From NCBI RefSeq assembly GCF_001625215.2, contig NC_030381.2:35896689-35960688 (forward strand): DNA of 64,000 nt, read 5' to 3'. Of this stretch, positions 27,464 through 37,848 are shown one piece after another. Position 1 is the stretch's first letter. Each line of letters opens with the position of its first letter. The notes below the pieces were generated by a model. It made no database searches. It had not been told where the DNA came from and was given only the letters and a program-made list of their open reading frames with translations. The DNA comes from Daucus carota subsp. sativus. Its lineage: Eukaryota > Streptophyta > Magnoliopsida > Apiales > Apiaceae. A program made the position numbers and the translations under genes.

Positions 27464-28061
27464 GGCTCCCTTACAAAAATGACCAGTTTGAACTCGTTCT
27501 TTTAAAAAACAACCAGTTTCGTTTCGACTTTTCAAAACTAACCAGTCTAATTCAACTGAATTTGGGCGACCTATATAGGAACCTGGAGGACGCAAGGGTC
27601 GCCCCTGACATGGGCGACCTACACCTCACTTGTTTTAAGCTTGGGTCGCCCTGTACACGGGCGACCCTATGTACTTATCCAATCTTAAATCAGGTGTGAT
27701 TTACTGGTGTTCATTTTGTTTACTCAAAAGAGCCAAGCAAGTGGCAATCATGAATTGGAAAGATACAGTTTTGCATGAGTTGCCACTTGCTTGGCTCTTT
27801 TGAGTAAACGAAATGAACACCATTAAATCACACTTGTTTTAGGATTGGATAAGTATATAGGGTCGCCCTTGTACAGGGCGACCCATGTCGGAAAAAAAAT
27901 TAACTGAGGTCGCCCATGGCAGGGGCAACCCCTTCCTCAAAATCTTTTCAGCTTGGGTCGCCTAAGTTCCAATTAAATAGACTAGTTAGTTTTAAAAAGT
28001 CAAAACGAAACTGGTTGTTTTTGAAAAGGCGTTTCAAACTGGTTAGTTTGGTAAGGGAGCC
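27464..28061. mobile_element. 598-bp long-hairpin transposon with 10-bp target duplication
   Basis: Almost the whole element is one inverted repeat centred near 27758: ends GGCTCCCTTAC and GTAAGGGAGCC, inner arms include GAGCCAAGCAAGTGGCAA and its complement. Flanks are TCTAAATGGA (27454-27463) and TCTGAATGGA (28062-28071), a 10-bp duplication with one mismatch, suggesting a Mutator-like MITE. GTCGCCC/GGGCGAC motifs recur along both arms. The matching place in copy 3 (about 32871-32890) is empty. It sits in the 3' UTR intron of hAT-derived gene 2. No protein coding. Confidence 0.85.
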
Positions 28062-28836
28062 TCTGAATGGATTTGAAGGACAAAGATATGATATACAATG
28101 CTCATGTAATATCTATAAATCCTTCCCACATCATCTTTATAAATCAATAAACTCAAATAACTACTTCTCTGGAGTACCAACTACTAATCAATATACCGGC
28201 TATGTTTTCAAATCCGCCAAACTTCATAATGCATATAAGCTTAGTGAAACCAATAAACATGTAGAATACACCCTTAAAACCATGTATTTTAAATTTATAT
28301 ACATTTTTCAACATTATCGTCAATTCAAATGATCAAAAATTAAAAAGTACAACGAAGTCAAAATTAAAACAACTAACCAACAAAATTTGCTCAGGGACTT
28401 GACTCTCTCCAATCCTGTAAAGGGTTTCAAAAAATATTTTCTTAAAATAATACAATATATAATCAAAAGTGAAACCTAATATTAATAAGAGAATGCATGA
28501 ACTAATACTTCAGAAAAGAAAGAAGATAGTATGCAATGAATGTGTTCATGCATTTATATAATGTAGAACTGTAGATCCTAACAACTCTTGAAACTTCAAA
28601 AGAAGTAGCAGCACTACTTACTCAATATTTTTTACAAAAACGAGATGACAATCATTCTAAGAAATGAAAATTTTGAAGGAATACGTTACTAAAAGTAAAA
28701 TAATATTTCCTGGGCTTACACTCCTCAGTCCTCATGAAAATATGGGATACAGCCTTCTTGACGTGATAAAGAACTTTAACATGCAATTTCGCAAAGGAAA
28801 AGGGATAATTACCATACCTAAATACGATGAAGAACT

Positions 28837-30369
28837 TCAGTCCTCTTTAAAATAGCTCCGACTGCACACCAATGCATTAACTAAATCTCGTCCCAGAAAA
28901 GCAAGACTTTTATCAGCCGCTCGAGAATCTCTGTAATAATAAGCTTCATATGAACTGACTAGTGAAAATGGTATTGCCAAAAAGTCGCGGGCCATCTTGG
29001 ATAATATAGGATATTTGGGGCTTTCAGTTCTCCACCAACTCACTAAGTCAAAATCCTTGCTCCATGGCATGACAGGCTCATCAAAGTACAACTCCAATTC
29101 AGATTTTGGGGGTCCATTGCTTGGTTTAAGAAACTCATTATACTCATCTAAACAATTAAACCCAAAGTTACAATTTTCGAGTCTCTCTAGTGTATGCTTT
29201 GGAATTCCTTTGCAGTCAGAACAAAGTTCATCCCCGTCCGAGTCTGAATCTGATTTAGAAGGTTTTAAACCAGAGGGCTTTGGATCAGAAGGCTTGGAAG
29301 TCTGTGATTCAAGACTATGCATCTTATAATCATCATATATCCCCCGAATTGCCTCAAGAACAGATATGACTTGCGTGTTTCCTGAATTATCCTCATACTT
29401 CAGAGATGAAAATTCTATATACTTCATCTTGCAGCGTGGATCCAGCACAGTAGCAATAGCCAGCACCAAGAACATGTCATTCCAGTACTCATCAAACTTC
29501 TTTAGAAGATCTGTGACTATAGTTAACCTGTCAGGACTGATAGACTCTTTCCTCAAGCTTGCCTGAAGCTCCAGAAGATTATGAAGATATAGGCTAGCAG
29601 TAGGATTTTTTGTGAAGTACAGTATCTCTGCTGCATTATATATGTAATCCACCAGTCTGCAAACATATTTAAGTTTAGTCCATTCTTCCTCAGTAGGTGG
29701 ATCAAAATAATCACAACCAAACAGCTCTGAAAATTCTCCATCAGCCTCCGCCTTCATCGCATTTTGTAGTGTACTGAATGTAAGGTGCCAGTACATAAAA
29801 TTTTTTTGTGTTATTTTCAAGATAATGTCAGAAATGTCCTTAAAAGCTGCTTCCACCATTCTGCCTAAAAGGTTAGCACAACAATATATTTTAAATGGCT
29901 GGCAATTTGATTGCAGTGTTTTCTTCTCCTTAGCCTGGTTTTCTACAACCTCAATCAGTTCAAAATACATATTATCATATGCACGTGTCACAGTGAATAT
30001 CTTATTCTCAATGCGCATATCCAAAATACATTTCAGAATTGTCTTCTCATAGCCAGTTTCCATAATGTGGTCTGCATCAACATAGTAAAGAACCCACGAC
30101 TTTGGTTTCCAATTATCATCAATAAAATGAGCTCTGACACACAAATAGTCAATAATCTCTGGCTCATCACAATCTTTGGGACGAGGAAGACCATAAGTGT
30201 CCAGCCTCAATAACTCAATCGAGAGGGCAATCTGTCCATCTAAATTTTCCAAAATCTTAATAACTTTTGCTACCCCTTCCTGATAAACTTTTAAGCAACT
30301 GCCTTTAAATTCACCATAACTAAAAGAAAAGCCCGGGTTCACTCCCGGATTACGTTTACCCTTATCCAT
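28837..30369 (-). CDS. hAT transposase-derived protein, copy 2 (510 aa)
   Basis: Intronless coding region starting at ATG 30369, two bases after an acceptor. Collinear with copy 1 from the NPGFSFSY region onward but lacks the ~60-residue N-terminal stretch; MDKGKR joins straight to NPGVNPGF. Conserved blocks include LCVRAHFIDDNWKPKSW, FFTKNPTASLYLHNLL-like (here YFTKNP), KFDEYWNDMFLVLAIATVLDPRCKMKYIEF and SWWRTESPKYPILSKMARDFL. The first catalytic Asp position is Glu (E52, ALSIELL), the second Asp region reads TVTRAYD, and the ASE Glu is Tyr. The linker carries SKPSDPKPS and an acidic run. More similar to copy 3 than to copy 1. It has no frameshift or stop, so translation appears maintained. 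Confidence 0.8.
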   Translation of the reverse strand: MDKGKRNPGVNPGFSFSYGEFKGSCLKVYQEGVAKVIKILENLDGQIALSIELLRLDTYGLPRPKDCDEPEIIDYLCVRAHFIDDNWKPKSWVLYYVDADHIMETGYEKTILKCILDMRIENKIFTVTRAYDNMYFELIEVVENQAKEKKTLQSNCQPFKIYCCANLLGRMVEAAFKDISDIILKITQKNFMYWHLTFSTLQNAMKAEADGEFSELFGCDYFDPPTEEEWTKLKYVCRLVDYIYNAAEILYFTKNPTASLYLHNLLELQASLRKESISPDRLTIVTDLLKKFDEYWNDMFLVLAIATVLDPRCKMKYIEFSSLKYEDNSGNTQVISVLEAIRGIYDDYKMHSLESQTSKPSDPKPSGLKPSKSDSDSDGDELCSDCKGIPKHTLERLENCNFGFNCLDEYNEFLKPSNGPPKSELELYFDEPVMPWSKDFDLVSWWRTESPKYPILSKMARDFLAIPFSLVSSYEAYYYRDSRAADKSLAFLGRDLVNALVCSRSYFKED

Positions 30370-30809
30370 GTCTGAAAATCGCAATGCATAAAAAAGATCC
30401 GATAAGTACAATCAACTAAAATATCACAATATATAACAGAGAATCAGTAAGTTTCAACCAAATAAACCCCTCAACAAAACACTACATAATCACATGAATT
30501 AAACGCCTTGTAGTATATATAACATATTGCATCCTCTAAAACCCTAATCTAAACCCTAGTTTATTTAACTGAACTAACATGTTTACATTCATATGGTGGT
30601 GAAAAAGTGACTATATCATCATTCAAACACAACAGATTACATGAATATAACCGCAAAGAACCCCAGTAACAAATTAAATACAGACAGTAAAACATCTAAT
30701 AAAAAAAATATCAAAGTAACAAACTAAATAAGGATCAAACACTATAAAAATATAGAAATGCAGATCAAAAACACATGTGTTGAGTTGATTGGAGCAAAGA
30801 GAAGAACAC

Positions 30810-30860
30810 CTGATTAGAAGACGAAACGACGGAGAATGCGAAAAGACTCTAGGGTAAAAT
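30810..30860 (-). other. Probable 5' UTR exon of hAT-derived gene 2
   Basis: Donor AATCAG|GTGTTC (exon end 30810) faces the acceptor at 30372-30373, giving a leader intron of about 440 bp. The equivalent donor in copy 3 is at 35998. Confidence 0.5.
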
Positions 30861-31296
30861 GAGTCTAAAGAGACTGTAGTCTACTGGTTTATATAATGGG
30901 TAAATTTGTCTTACCATTTTAACCCCTCAACGCCCCAAATTTATTGTAATTTAATTGGAAAATGTATGTTATGCATTTAAAGATTGTTTCTAAGATTGTG
31001 CTCCTAAATTTTTTTTTGGGATACAAAATAAATGAATGTGAGTGAAAATTCTCATTTTCAGAGTGAAAGTTTTGGGGTTAACTGGCCGATCTCTATATGG
31101 ATAATTGTCAGGAATTTATATGATTACTAGTATTTTTTTATTAAACATAATACTGCATTATAAATGACATTTAGATTTTAAACAAAATAGTTGATCAAAT
31201 AAGTCCCGGTGTTCTTGCTAGTTGCTACCGCATTATAAATGATTTGTGAATTTTAAACAAAATAGATGATCAAAGTAGTCCTCGAGTTCTTGGTAG
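30861..31296. other. Spacer downstream of hAT-derived gene 3
   Basis: AT-rich, no gene. Part of it is related to 26150-26340 and shows an internal repeat around CATTATAAATGA near 31145 and 31230. Confidence 0.5.
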
Positions 31297-31680
31297 TTGT
31301 GAAAAATGACCCATATCTTATAAATTTTGGAAGCAATCTTCGGAATAACACTGTTTAACGCTATGATAATCTAGCGTTTCAATTTGGGAAGAAAATATTA
31401 TATCGTGTAATATTTTGATGTTTTAACATCATCAAAACGCTACACGATATAGCGTCTTGATGTTTTAACCCCATCAAAACGATACACAATGTAGCGTTCT
31501 ATTAGGTTAACCTAACATAACGCTGCATAAACTAGCATTCTGTTTTTTTTTTTTCAAAGTCCCAGCATTCTGTTCTTAATCCGTTTAATCCTAACAGAAT
31601 GCTACACGATGTAGCGTTACTAAATGTTATTTGGAGCCATTTTTTCGAATCCTGATATTGATATTTAGACCATTAATCAT
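31297..31680. repeat. Dispersed repeat with multiple short palindromes
   Basis: Contains about five imperfect palindromes of the type ACGCTACACGATGTAGCGT spaced through 300 bp. A relative lies reversed at about 63190-63420, sharing the flank AGTTGTGAAAAATG. It interrupts the spacer relative to the unit at 26150-26580. Class unknown. Confidence 0.6.
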
Positions 31681-32169
31681 TAATATGATGATAGTGAGGG
31701 CCAACACCGAAGAATTCCGTGTATATAATCATATTACTTTATTGATAATTCGGAGAACCTGATCATATTATTTTATTGACAATTTGAAGAATCTATTCTT
31801 AGAATGGAGAAGACTAAAATCGATTGCTACCCTCTTATTCGTTTTAAAATGACTCTGAAATTTAAACTTGGCTGTCCCTGCTCAAATCCCTTGCTAGTCA
31901 CTACCTTTGCAAAAAAATATTAAAACTAAACAAAAGTTTTTAAAAATATTGAAACTAAACAAAAGTTTTTATGACCAAAGAAGACTGAAGCAACTTATGG
32001 CTAATGATCGTTTTAGTCGGTTGTCTAGAATTTGTTTTTGTTTTCCTTAAAATAAAAAAATTTGTTTGCAAATGCTTTCCGTGTACAATCCCCTAGTCCA
32101 GGTATTAACCGTAAACCGATAGCTATCTCTTGTAACCTTGCATTTAATTTCTAACATTGATCAAAAGAA

Positions 32170-32417
32170 AAATTAAATAATGGCTGATACGCAAATAGGA
32201 ATTTAATAGAAAGCATTGTATTGTCTACTCAAATACTTCAAACAAATCCCATAATACTTGAAGTCAGCGTTTTCTTCCAAAAGGAAACTAGATCTATTGC
32301 AAGGCAAGCTACTCATGAACGAACCCAACAAACAAAATCCACGACATAACCACCAAAGCTTTGATCTGATGATGCACAATCCACGCTCCTGAACCCCTGC
32401 CAGATGACTTGCTATTC
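32170..32417 (-). other. Probable 3' UTR exon of hAT-derived gene 3
   Basis: Begins at 32417 after an acceptor CAG, with GAATAGCAAGTCATCTGG. Homologous to 26600-26882. Would be joined to the donor at 33618. Confidence 0.5.
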
Positions 32418-33636
32418 CTGACAAATATACAGCAATATGACATTAAGTAAAAGATATTTAGGTCAGACTTAATTATGAGCTACATCACAAAGAAGACGTA
32501 AACTAGAAGATAAGGCAAGACTATGAGCTACAAGTCAGAACAGGGAGAAGCTATGAGACCAGAACATAAACTTGTTATTATTAATAGAACCCATTAACAA
32601 ACTTATATGCATGTATATAATTTTACCAATACACCACGCACGCTTTTTACACAGATATAAAACTACACCCCCTGCAAATAAATTGCTTACTTAAACAGAC
32701 ATATGAGAATTAAACAGGAGTAGATAATTGCATGAAAGTGATATGGCATTTCCAAATGGATCCAGAGGACAGAAATATGACATGCAATGCATACATAGAT
32801 ATCTATATATCCTTCTCTTTCATAACTTTTTCCCCAAAAAAGAAGAAGATAATTGCGTGAAAATGATATGGCATTTCTAAATTGATCCCGAGGACAAAAA
32901 TATAATATACAATGCTCACATATATATCAATATATCCTTCTCTAATCATCTTTATAAGTCAATAAACTCAAACGACTACTTCTCTTGGAGCAGTCCCAAA
33001 TGCCAACTACTAATCAATATACCGGCTATGTTTTGAATCCGCCAAACTTCTTAATGCATATAAGCTTACTGAACCCAATAAACATATAAAATGCACCCTT
33101 AAAGGCCATTTGTTTTCAATTTATAAACACTTTCCAAAATTATAGTCAATTCAAGTGGAATAATAATCAAAATTTAAAAGGTAATACGAAGTCATAATTA
33201 AAACAATTAACCAACAAAGTTTGCTCAGGGACTTGAATCTCTCCAATCCTGTAGAGAGTTTTAAAAAATATTTTCTTCTTAAGAAAATAGAATAAATAAC
33301 TAAAAGCGGAACCTAATAATAAAGAATGCATGAACTAATACGTCAGGAAAGAAAGAAAATAGTATGCAATGAATGTGTTCAACTGTTCATCCATTTATAT
33401 AATGTAGATCTGTAGATCCTAACTCTTGAAACTTCAAAAGAAGCTGCAGCCCCACTTATTCAATATTTTATACAAAAACGAGATGACCAGTCATTCTAGA
33501 AATTTTAAATTTTGAAGGAATACGTTATTAAAAGTAAAATAATATTTCATGGGCTCACATACCTCATGAAGATATGGGATATAGCCTTCTTGATGTGAAA
33601 AGAGAGAATTATCATACCTAAATACGACAAAGAACT

Positions 33637-35142
33637 TCAATCCTCTTTAATATAGCTCCTAGTGCACACCAATGCATTAACGAGATCACGTCCCAGGAAA
33701 GCAAGACTTTTACTGGCCGCTCGAGAATCTCTGTAGTAATAAGCTTCATTTGAACTGACAAGTGCAAATGGTATTGCCAAAAAGTCATGGGCCATCTTGG
33801 ATAGTATAGGATATTTGGGGCTTTCAGTTCTCCACCAACTCACCAAGTCAAAATCCTTGCTCCATGGCATGACAGGCTCATCAAAGTACAACTCCAATTC
33901 AGACTTTGGGGGTCCATTGCTTGGTTTAAGAAACTCATTATACTCATCTAGACAATTAAACCCAAAGTTGCAATTTTGGAGTCTCTCGAGTGTATGCTTT
34001 GGAATTTCTTCGCAATCAGAAAAAATTTCCCAGTCTGAGTTTGAGTCTGATTCAGAAGCTTCTAAATCAGAGGACTTCGAATCAGAAGGCTTGGAAGTCT
34101 TCGGTTCAAGACTATGCATCTTATAACCATCATATATCCCACGAATTGCCTCCAGAACAGATGTGACTTGCATGTTTCCCAAATTACCCTCATACTTCAG
34201 ATATGAAAATTCTATATACTTCATCTTACAGCGTGGATCCAGCACAGTAGCAATAGCCAACACCAAGAACATGTCATTCCAGTACTCATCAAACTTCTTT
34301 AGCAGATCTGTGACTATAGTTAACCTGTCAGGACTGATAGACTCTTTCTTCAAGCTTGCCTGAAGCTCCCGAAGATTATGAAGATACAGGCTAGCAGTAG
34401 GATTTTTTGTGAAGAACAGTATCTCTGCCGCATTATACATGTAATCCACCAGTCTACAAACATATTTAAGTTTAGTCCATTCTTCCTCAGTAGGTGGATC
34501 AAAATAATCACAACCAAACAGCTCTGAAAATTTTCCATCAGCCTCCGCCTTTATCGCCTCTTGTAGTGTACTGAATGTAAGGTGCCAGTACATATAATTT
34601 TTTTGCGATATTTTCCAGATTACATCAGAAATGTCCTCAAAAGCTGCTTCCACCATTCTGCCTAAAAGGTTAGCACAACAATATATTTTAAATGGCTGGC
34701 ACTTTGATTGAAGTGTTTTCTTCTCCTTGGCCTGGTTTTCTACGACCTTAATCAGTTCAGAATACATAATATCATACGCACGAGTTACAGTGAATATCTT
34801 ATTCTCAATGCGCATATCCGAAATACATTTCAGAATTGTCTTCTCGTAGCCAGTTTTCATGATGTGGAGTGCATCAACATAGTAAAGAACCCACGACTTT
34901 GGTTTCCAATTATCATCAATAAAATGAGCCCTGACACACAAATAGTCAATAATCTCTGGCTCATCACAATCTTTGGGACGAGGAAGGCCATAAGTGTCCA
35001 GCCTCAACAAGTCAATCGAGAGGGCAACCCGTCCATCTAACTTTTCAAAAATCTTAATAACTTTTGCTCTCTCTTCCTGATAAATTTCTAAGCAACTACC
35101 TTTAAGTTCATCAGAACTAAAAGAAAAGCCACCCTTATCCAT
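33637..35142 (-). CDS. hAT transposase-derived protein, copy 3 (501 aa)
   Basis: Intronless coding region from ATG 35142, again two bases after an acceptor. Collinear with copy 2, with an even shorter N-terminus (MDKGGFSFSS). First catalytic Asp is retained (D44, ALSIDLL), but the second region reads TVTRAYD and the final motif is SSNEAY instead of an ASE-type motif. The RNase-H-like and dimerisation blocks are intact. The linker between ~375 and 405 is Ser/acid-rich and differs from the sister copies more than flanking domains. No frameshifts. As in the others, a donor lies 19 nt after the stop. Likely a domesticated, non-transposing protein; biochemical role unknown. Confidence 0.8.
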   Translation of the reverse strand: MDKGGFSFSSDELKGSCLEIYQEERAKVIKIFEKLDGRVALSIDLLRLDTYGLPRPKDCDEPEIIDYLCVRAHFIDDNWKPKSWVLYYVDALHIMKTGYEKTILKCISDMRIENKIFTVTRAYDIMYSELIKVVENQAKEKKTLQSKCQPFKIYCCANLLGRMVEAAFEDISDVIWKISQKNYMYWHLTFSTLQEAIKAEADGKFSELFGCDYFDPPTEEEWTKLKYVCRLVDYMYNAAEILFFTKNPTASLYLHNLRELQASLKKESISPDRLTIVTDLLKKFDEYWNDMFLVLAIATVLDPRCKMKYIEFSYLKYEGNLGNMQVTSVLEAIRGIYDGYKMHSLEPKTSKPSDSKSSDLEASESDSNSDWEIFSDCEEIPKHTLERLQNCNFGFNCLDEYNEFLKPSNGPPKSELELYFDEPVMPWSKDFDLVSWWRTESPKYPILSKMAHDFLAIPFALVSSNEAYYYRDSRAASKSLAFLGRDLVNALVCTRSYIKED

Positions 35143-35301
35143 ATCTGAAAATCGCAATGCATAAACAAATATCCAATAAGTACAATCAACTAAGACATCG
35201 CAATATATAACAGAGAACCAAATAAACCCCTCAACAAAACACTACGAGATCACAAGAATCAAACGCCTTGTAGTTTCACTTAAAAGAATATGTATAACAT
35301 A

Positions 35302-35702
35302 GAGTAAAAATTCAGTTTGGTAGCTAAAGTTTTCAAAATGTTGACCAATGTTCTAAAATAATAAAATTGTGGCCGGACTTTTCCTCCGGTTTTAAAAAAA
35401 GTGGTTTTTGTGAATTCCCATTAACAATACACCCTTAAGGATTAACAATTAAAGAATAAAATTCAAGATAATGGCTAAAGTTTTTACATTTTCACAAAAT
35501 ATTGGCTCATTGATACAAACTTTAGCCACCATCTTCAAAATACTCCTTAATTTTAAATCTTTAACAGTGTATCATTAATGAGAGTTAGCAACCACTTTTT
35601 TGATAAGGAAGAAAAATCCAGCCAACATTTTGCTATTCAGAGAAATAAACCAACATTTCATGAAAATCCGAAAATTTTAACCACTATCTTGAAATTTACT
35701 CT
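35302..35702. mobile_element. ~400-bp inverted-repeat insertion in the leader intron of hAT-derived gene 3
   Basis: Ends are imperfect inverted repeats beginning AGAGTAAA, continuing as (A/T)TTCA...GTAGCTAAAGTTTT on the left. Copy 2 runs straight through the matching place (about 30515-30530, ACATATTGCATCC), so the site there is empty. Flanks TATAACATA and TGTAATATA may be a diverged target duplication. Confidence 0.65.
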
Positions 35703-35997
35703 GTAATATATTGCATCCTCTAAAGCCCTAATCTAAACCCTGGTTTATTTAACTAAACTAACATGTGTATATTCATATGGTGGTGAAAAAGTTATTATAT
35801 TATCACTCAAACACGACAGATCACATGAATATAACCGCAACGAACCCCAGTAATAAATTAAATGCAGACTGTAAAACATCAATTAAAACAAATAATCTCC
35901 ATGATAACAAACTAAAGAAGGATCAAACACTATAAAATACAGGAATGCAGGATCAAAAACACATGTGTTGAGTTGATTGAAGCAAAGAGAAGAAAAC

Positions 35998-36050
35998 CTG
36001 ATCGGAGACGAAACGACAGGGAATGCGAAAAGACTCTAGGGTAAAATGAG
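35998..36050 (-). other. Probable 5' UTR exon of hAT-derived gene 3
   Basis: Donor GATCAG|GTTTTC (exon end 35998), matching that of copy 2 in surrounding sequence. The leader intron would be ~850 bp, including the ~400-bp insertion. Confidence 0.5.
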
Positions 36051-36288
36051 TCCAAAGAGAGTCTCGGCTACTTGTTGCTTATATAATGGGGTAAAATTAT
36101 CTTACCATTTCTGACCCCCTCAACGCCAAATTTTTTTTGTTGTGCTTTAGTTGGAAAATGCTGAGTACGAAGTATCCAAAAATTGTTTTCAAAGTTATTT
36201 AGAAAATTATTCTCAGTTTTTTTCTTCTAAATTTCAGTTCGTAATATTTGATTGGTTATATTTACACTTAGATAATAATAGTTTAGAA

Positions 36289-36303
36289 GCCGCGCGTTGC
36301 GGC
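36289..36303 (-). other. Possible Helitron 3'-type hairpin
   Basis: GCCGCGCGTTGCGGC can form a short stem; read on the minus strand it is followed by TTCTAA, resembling the hairpin plus CTRR end of plant Helitrons. No matching 5' end was found to the right, so this is tentative. Confidence 0.3.
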
Positions 36304-37000
36304 GATCCATAAAAATTATATTAATGATTCAATATTAATATTTGTAGAATAAAATAATTTTATGGTTGTCTATAAAAAGTATATTAATGTTTCAAAGTTA
36401 ATATTTGTAGGATAAAATAAATTTATATCATAAAAATCTTGATGTAATACCAATACTAATATATAAAATTGCAAAATTATACTATAATTTATGGTGAAAA
36501 AATGAAAATAAATTTATACACGTAATTAACAATTTAAAGCATGACGAATCTTAATTTTATTTGTTTTTTTAAAGTAATCATGTTCTTATATTGTCACCTT
36601 CCTCCAATTTTTTTGGATTGATTGTGCACAAAAACATCTAACTTAAATATAACTACCCTCTTAAAAGTTGCTTGAACGGAGCAAACAGATAATGCATGAA
36701 TAGTTTTTTCATGTATACAAAGTAAATAATATAAAAATTAACAACAACAAACATGTCCGATGAACAAAACAAATATTATAAAAGAATAACCAACAAACAT
36801 ACATCACTAATAATTAATTTATTGACATCAACAATCAATATCATGTCAAGAATATATTCTTTTCCCATATTTGGATTTGTCGACTCCAATATAACGGTTT
36901 ATAACGACATTTGCTTGCAATAATCTTTAATGTATAAACAACCTTCACTTATCAGAAGAACGAAACCTCCGAGTTAGAAATCGAGCAAGAGAAAGGTATT
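36304..37000. other. AT-rich intergenic DNA
   Basis: No gene or clear element seen, apart from a diverged internal repeat at 36305-36425 (ATTAATGATTCAATATTAATATTTGTAG and relatives). Confidence 0.5.
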
Positions 37001-37006
37001 TCTAAG

Positions 37007-37848
37007 TTTTGATATTTTTCATCCAAAAATTTCAGAAAAATAGAACGGAGCGATGTGAGAGGCGTCACCTACACGCCCCTCGCTTCTCCTTTAAAAATCG
37101 AGTAAGAGAACTATCAGGTAGGTTTGTGGTATTGAGAGAGGAGGTTGTGTTTAGATGATCCAAAACCCTACGATCTATACAGGTATTTATAGGTGCAGGG
37201 AAACTTGTTTGCTACTCTTTCCCATAATTAAATAATCTGAACAAAATCAGATTAAAATTTTCAAGTTACTATATTCCATAAATAATCTGTCTTTCCCATA
37301 ATTAAATAATTTAAAACAAAATCAGATTAAAACTTTCAAGCTACTATATTCCATAAATAATCTGAAACAAAATCAGATTCTGAAACTTGCTTCTAATATA
37401 CCCGAAACTAAAAAAGATAGTTCTAATAACAAAATCAGATTAAAACTTTCAAGCTACTATATTCCATAAATAATCTGAAACAAAATCAGATTCTGAAACT
37501 TGCTTCTAATATACCTGAAACTAAAAAAGGTAGTTCTAATAACAAAATCAGATTAAAATTTTCAATCTAATATATTCCATAAATAATCTGAAACAAAATC
37601 AGATTCTGAAACTTACTTCTAATATATCTGAAACTAAAAAAGGTAGTTCTAATTTTTGATATTTTTCATCCAAAAATTTCAGAAAATTAGAAAAACAGAA
37701 CGAAGCGATATGAGAGGCGCCACCTACACGCCCCTCGCTTCTCCTTTATTTAAGTTTCATCCAAAAATTTCAGAAAATTAGAAAAACAGAACGAAGCGAT
37801 ATGAGAGGCGCCACCTACACGCCCCTCGCTTCTCCTTTATTTAAGTAT
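37007..37848. repeat. Complex tandem repeats
   Basis: Two repeat types. A ~95-bp unit with GAGAGGCGCCACCTACACGC occurs at about 37007-37105, 37653-37752 and 37753-37848. Between these, 37219-37650 holds about three copies of a ~125-bp unit with ACAAAATCAGATTCTGAAAC. No coding evidence. Confidence 0.75.

Noticed and set aside
27916-28332. 138-codon plus frame
   Set aside because: Mostly inside the right arm of the hairpin transposon and its flank; no recognisable protein.
23210-35142. Active autonomous hAT transposons
   Set aside because: No BED finger, substituted catalytic positions and no recognisable terminal inverted repeats or 8-bp duplications around any copy.
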